Assembly: GCA_019416775.1 (NCBI GenBank)
Contig: DXWR01000020.1
Location: 1-7,706, forward strand
Reading direction: 5' to 3'
Source of the DNA: Oscillospiraceae bacterium
GTDB taxonomy: Bacteria > Bacillota > Clostridia > Oscillospirales > Ruminococcaceae
Length of the DNA stretch: 7,706 nucleotides
The notes beneath the pieces were generated by a model. That model saw only the letters and a program-made list of their open reading frames with translations. It searched no databases and was not told the DNA's origin. The position numbers and the translations under genes are program-made. Below, piece after piece: positions 6,093-7,706 of this stretch. Position 1 is the first letter of the stretch, and each line of letters begins with the position of its first letter.

Positions 6093-6620
6093 TTGAACTA
6101 CGCCGAGATCAAAAAGGTGGATGTGGCCGACGGCACCGGTGTGCGGGTGAGTTTGTTTGTGTCCGGCTGCACCCATCACTGTCCCGGCTGCTTCAATGAG
6201 GAAACCTGGGATTTTTCCTACGGCAAGCCCTTCACCCCCGCAGTGGAGGAGGAGCTGCTGGCTGCCTTGGATCACCCCTATATCGCCGGGCTGACCCTGC
6301 TGGGGGGCGAGCCCATGGAACCACAGCACCAGCGGGCGCTGCTGCCCTTTTTGAAGAAGGTGAAGCAGCGGTTTCCCCAAAAGGACATCTGGTGCTACTC
6401 CGGGTACACTCTGGAGGAACTGCTGGGGGAAAGCCGGGCTCACTGCGAAGCCACCCGTCCCATGCTGGAAACGATGGATGTGCTGGTGGATGGGGAGTTT
6501 ATCCAGGCCCAGAAGGATATTACCTTGAAGTTTCGGGGGTCGGCCAACCAGCGGATCATTCTGTTGAAGCCCACCTTGGAGACGGGAGAGATTACACTGA
6601 GCCCGCTGAATGAGAAATAA
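6093..6620 (+). CDS. nrdG: Anaerobic ribonucleotide reductase activating protein (radical SAM)
   Basis: NrdG uses a [4Fe-4S] cluster and S-adenosylmethionine to place the glycyl radical on NrdD. The 175-residue length is normal. The N-terminus NYAEIKKVDVADGTGVRVSL is typical. The cluster motif is C26-x3-C30-x2-C33 in SGCTHHCPGCFN, and the SAM-binding GGEP motif is at 71-74 (LLGGEPME). DVLVDGEF and a FRGSANQR block complete the family pattern. It starts at TTG with a strong ribosome binding site, 21 nt after nrdD, so it is the second gene of an nrdDG operon. The rare start codon may lower activase synthesis relative to the reductase, which is inference. Confidence 0.96.
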   Translation: MNYAEIKKVDVADGTGVRVSLFVSGCTHHCPGCFNEETWDFSYGKPFTPAVEEELLAALDHPYIAGLTLLGGEPMEPQHQRALLPFLKKVKQRFPQKDIWCYSGYTLEELLGESRAHCEATRPMLETMDVLVDGEFIQAQKDITLKFRGSANQRIILLKPTLETGEITLSPLNEK

Positions 6621-6636
6621 CTTGAAGTTTTTTGAT

Positions 6637-6688
6637 GAAACTTTTTTTCAAAAAAGTTTCTCAGGGGTGTGGGGGAGAATCCCCCATA
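6637..6688. other. Paired stem-loops after nrdG, possible terminator
   Basis: A perfect 11-bp A/T-rich stem (GAAACTTTTTT 6637-6647 with AAAAAAGTTTC 6650-6660) has only a TC loop. A G/C hairpin, TGGGGGA-GAA-TCCCCCA (6670-6686, extendable with a wobble pair to 6668-6688), follows. There is no T tract after either stem, so this is not a standard terminator, although the position 16 nt after the nrdG stop suits 3'-end formation or protection. The pair resembles short intergenic repeats common in related genomes, from memory and not checked. Confidence 0.5.
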
Positions 6689-6694
6689 ACAATT

Positions 6695-6942
6695 CGGAGT
6701 CCATTAAAAGGGTCCGTGGCAGGGCAATCATGTAGCCTGGCTGGAGGATGCCAGAGCCGGAAACCGCCCGCCAATGGCCGAAGGCCGGGGTGGGTCAAAA
6801 CGGAACGGATGCCAATTCGAGCCATAGGATTCCGGTTTGACCAGCTTGTTGCCTGCGGCAAGGCAGCTGGCGCTTTCCGGTTCTAACATCCACCGGCTGG
6901 GCTACATTGGCGCCCTGCCACGGACTCTTTTAAAATACTCCG
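6695..6942. repeat. 248-bp branched imperfect palindrome (candidate structured RNA or repeat)
   Basis: The outer arms pair over about 70 nt per side. The pairings are CGGAGT (6695-6700) with ACTCCG (6937-6942); TTAAAAG (6704-6710) with CTTTTAA (6927-6933); 14 perfect pairs (6712-6725 with 6912-6925); ATGTAGCC (6730-6737) with GGCTACAT (6900-6907); a wobble-rich stretch 6738-6744 with 6893-6899; and 6746-6768 with 6869-6891, with few mismatches. Inside lie three hairpins: GGCC-GAA-GGCC (6776-6786), a long one closed by GGTCAAA/TTTGACC (6793-6842), and CCAGC/GCTGG enclosing TTGCC-TGC-GGCAA (6841-6870). No credible coding frame fits. No target-site duplication is visible at the ends. Confidence 0.7.
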
Positions 6943-6957
6943 GTTTCTTTGCAGGGT

Positions 6958-7023
6958 TAAGTTCCATCGGTTTTTGCGAAGCAAAATGACGGCCGGCCTT
7001 TTGGGCCGTCAAGATGGGACTTA
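6958..7023. other. Predicted three-way-junction fold
   Basis: An 11-bp stem (TAAGTTCCATC 6958-6968 with GATGGGACTTA 7013-7023, one wobble) encloses two adjacent hairpins. These are TTTTGC-GAA-GCAAAA (6972-6986) and TGACGGCC...GGCCGTCA (6987-6994 with 7004-7011). Almost every base outside the loops is paired. On the minus strand the second hairpin is followed by TTTTGC and could act as a weak leftward terminator. Function unknown. Confidence 0.55.
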
Positions 7024-7062
7024 GAAATGTCGTAGACGTTTCGCGCCCACTGCACCCCAGCA

Positions 7063-7102
7063 GCTTTTTGTAGAAAAGCGAAACAAGCCTTCGGCGTGTT
7101 TC
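7063..7102. other. Two adjacent stem-loops
   Basis: GCTTTT-TGTAG-AAAAGC (7063-7079) is followed with no gap by GAAACA...TGTTTC (7080-7085 with 7097-7102), whose inner part can pair GC/GC. They continue the run of structure upstream of sigG and end just before a terminator-like hairpin. Confidence 0.45.
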
Positions 7103-7105
7103 TGA

Positions 7106-7130
7106 CCAAAAACTTTTAAGTTGGCTTTTT
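7106..7130 (+). terminator. Probable intrinsic terminator upstream of sigG
   Basis: CC (7106-7107) and AACTT (7111-7115) pair with AAGTTGG (7118-7124), leaving a 3-A bulge and a 2-nt loop as drawn, which would open slightly in RNA. CTTTTT follows. It is weak as a stem but well placed to end any transcript that crosses the structured region, insulating the sigG promoter 20 nt downstream. Confidence 0.45.
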
Positions 7131-7149
7131 CCATTTCCTTCCATTTTCT

Positions 7150-7178
7150 GTATGATTCCATCCAATCTGCCCATACTA
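7150..7178 (+). promoter_or_regulatory. Sigma-G-type sporulation promoter
   Basis: GTATG (7150-7154) fits the -35 consensus GHATR, and CATACTA (7172-7178) fits the -10 consensus CATnHTA, with a 17-nt spacer. The predicted start lies near 7186, about 23 nt before the sigG ATG. In Bacillus, sigG transcription is started by sigma-F and then amplified by sigma-G itself; a matching site here supports the same autoregulation. Confidence 0.75.
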
Positions 7179-7208
7179 ACCAACAGGTTAGGAAAGGCGG
7201 GTTTTGGT

Positions 7209-7706
7209 ATGTATAAGGTGGATTTGTGCGGGGTGAACACCTCCCAGCTGAAGGTGCTCAAGGAATCGGAGAAGGTGGAGCTGCTTAAACAAATGCAGGC
7301 AGGGGACCCCACTGCCCGGGAAAAACTGATCACCGGCAACTTAAAGTTGGTGCTCAGCGTGATCCAGCGGTTTGACCGCCGGGGGGAAAATCCCAACGAC
7401 CTGTTCCAGGTGGGGTGCATCGGGCTGATGAAGGCCATCGACAACTTCGATCTCAGCCAGGGGGTGCGGTTTTCCACCTACGCCGTCCCTATGATTATCG
7501 GGGAGCTGCGGCGGTATTTGCGGGACTTCAACCCGGTGCGGGTGAGCCGGTCGTTACGGGACACCGCCTACCGGGCCATGAACGCCAAAGAAAAGCTCAC
7601 CGCCAAGCTGGACCGGGAGCCCACCGCTCAGGAAATTGCCCAGGAGCTGGATCTGCCGAGAACTGAGGTGGTGCTGGCCCTGGAATCCATGGTGGGGCCT
7701 GTCTCT
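7209..7706 (+). CDS. sigG: RNA polymerase sporulation sigma factor SigG (3' end outside window)
   Basis: The 166 visible codons start at ATG 7209, with AAAGGCGG 8 nt upstream, and the frame stays open to the window edge. Sigma-G drives late forespore genes during sporulation. The N-terminus YKVDLCGVNTSQLKVL matches the sigma-G-specific leader. Region 2 follows, with AREKLITGNLKLVLSVIQRF (37-56), DLFQVGCIGLMKAIDNFDL (65-83) and FSTYAVPMIIGELRRYLRD (88-106). Region 3 starts at VRVSRSLRDTAYRAM (111-125), with EPTAQEIAQEL after it. Region 4 lies beyond the window; the full protein should be about 255 to 260 residues. Residue T42 aligns, from memory, with Asn45 of Bacillus sigma-G, which is important for the anti-sigma factor CsfB. 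The usual upstream neighbour sigE is absent here. Sigma-F is the main alternative, but the N-terminal leader argues for SigG. Confidence 0.95.
   Translation, partial: MYKVDLCGVNTSQLKVLKESEKVELLKQMQAGDPTAREKLITGNLKLVLSVIQRFDRRGENPNDLFQVGCIGLMKAIDNFDLSQGVRFSTYAVPMIIGELRRYLRDFNPVRVSRSLRDTAYRAMNAKEKLTAKLDREPTAQEIAQELDLPRTEVVLALESMVGPVS

Noticed and set aside
6806..6842. A tRNA, suggested by AATTCGAGCC
   Set aside because: There is no acceptor stem, anticodon arm or D-arm around it; the bases belong to the apical loop of the large palindrome.
6632..6886. An 84-codon + strand frame after nrdG
   Set aside because: It lies across the A/T hairpin, the G/C hairpin and half of the large palindrome. 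It has no suitable ribosome binding site or protein-like pattern, so it is read as non-coding structure.
6902..7477. A 191-codon minus-strand frame running into sigG
   Set aside because: It overlaps the clearly coding sigG antisense and the structured region, and has no recognisable domain.

Overview
The window looks like chromosomal DNA from a spore-forming, strictly anaerobic Firmicute, most likely a class Clostridia gut-type bacterium of the Oscillospirales/Ruminococcaceae kind. The evidence is a sporulation sigma factor (sigG), an oxygen-sensitive class III ribonucleotide reductase pair (nrdD-nrdG), a monomeric [FeFe]-hydrogenase and an arabinan-degrading GH43 enzyme. Genes have GC-rich third codon positions and AT-rich control regions. 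The taxon is inferred; no rRNA is present.

Layout. (1) Positions 1-617 hold the 3' end of a GH43 arabinanase gene on the + strand. It converges on a minus-strand pair, a UPF0340 (YwlG-like) gene followed by a two-helix membrane protein gene, and both units end at a shared bidirectional terminator. (2) Positions 1493-2019 form a divergent control region. Leftward, a good sigma-A promoter overlaps a 24-bp palindrome and feeds a leader rich in hairpins. Rightward, there is a cobalamin-riboswitch-like aptamer with a kissing loop and a terminator/antiterminator pair, placed upstream of the hydrogenase gene. (3) Positions 2020-3609 hold the hydrogenase gene and a strong terminator. (4) Positions 3779-6620 hold nrdD-nrdG, behind a consensus promoter and two NrdR boxes spaced exactly 31 bp apart. 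(5) Positions 6621-7149 contain no credible gene but are packed with secondary structure: an A/T hairpin, a 248-nt branched imperfect palindrome, a three-way junction, two further hairpins and a terminator. (6) From 7150, a sigma-G-type promoter leads into sigG, which runs off the window.

How the parts work together. The hydrogenase disposes of fermentation electrons as H2, and NrdDG makes deoxynucleotides without oxygen; both are core functions of anaerobic growth. The most interesting points are the apparent B12 control of an [FeFe]-hydrogenase, the dense and unrecognised RNA-like structure between nrdG and sigG, and sigG standing without its usual partner sigE just upstream. All calls come from reading the sequence and from knowledge of the families; no database search was run.
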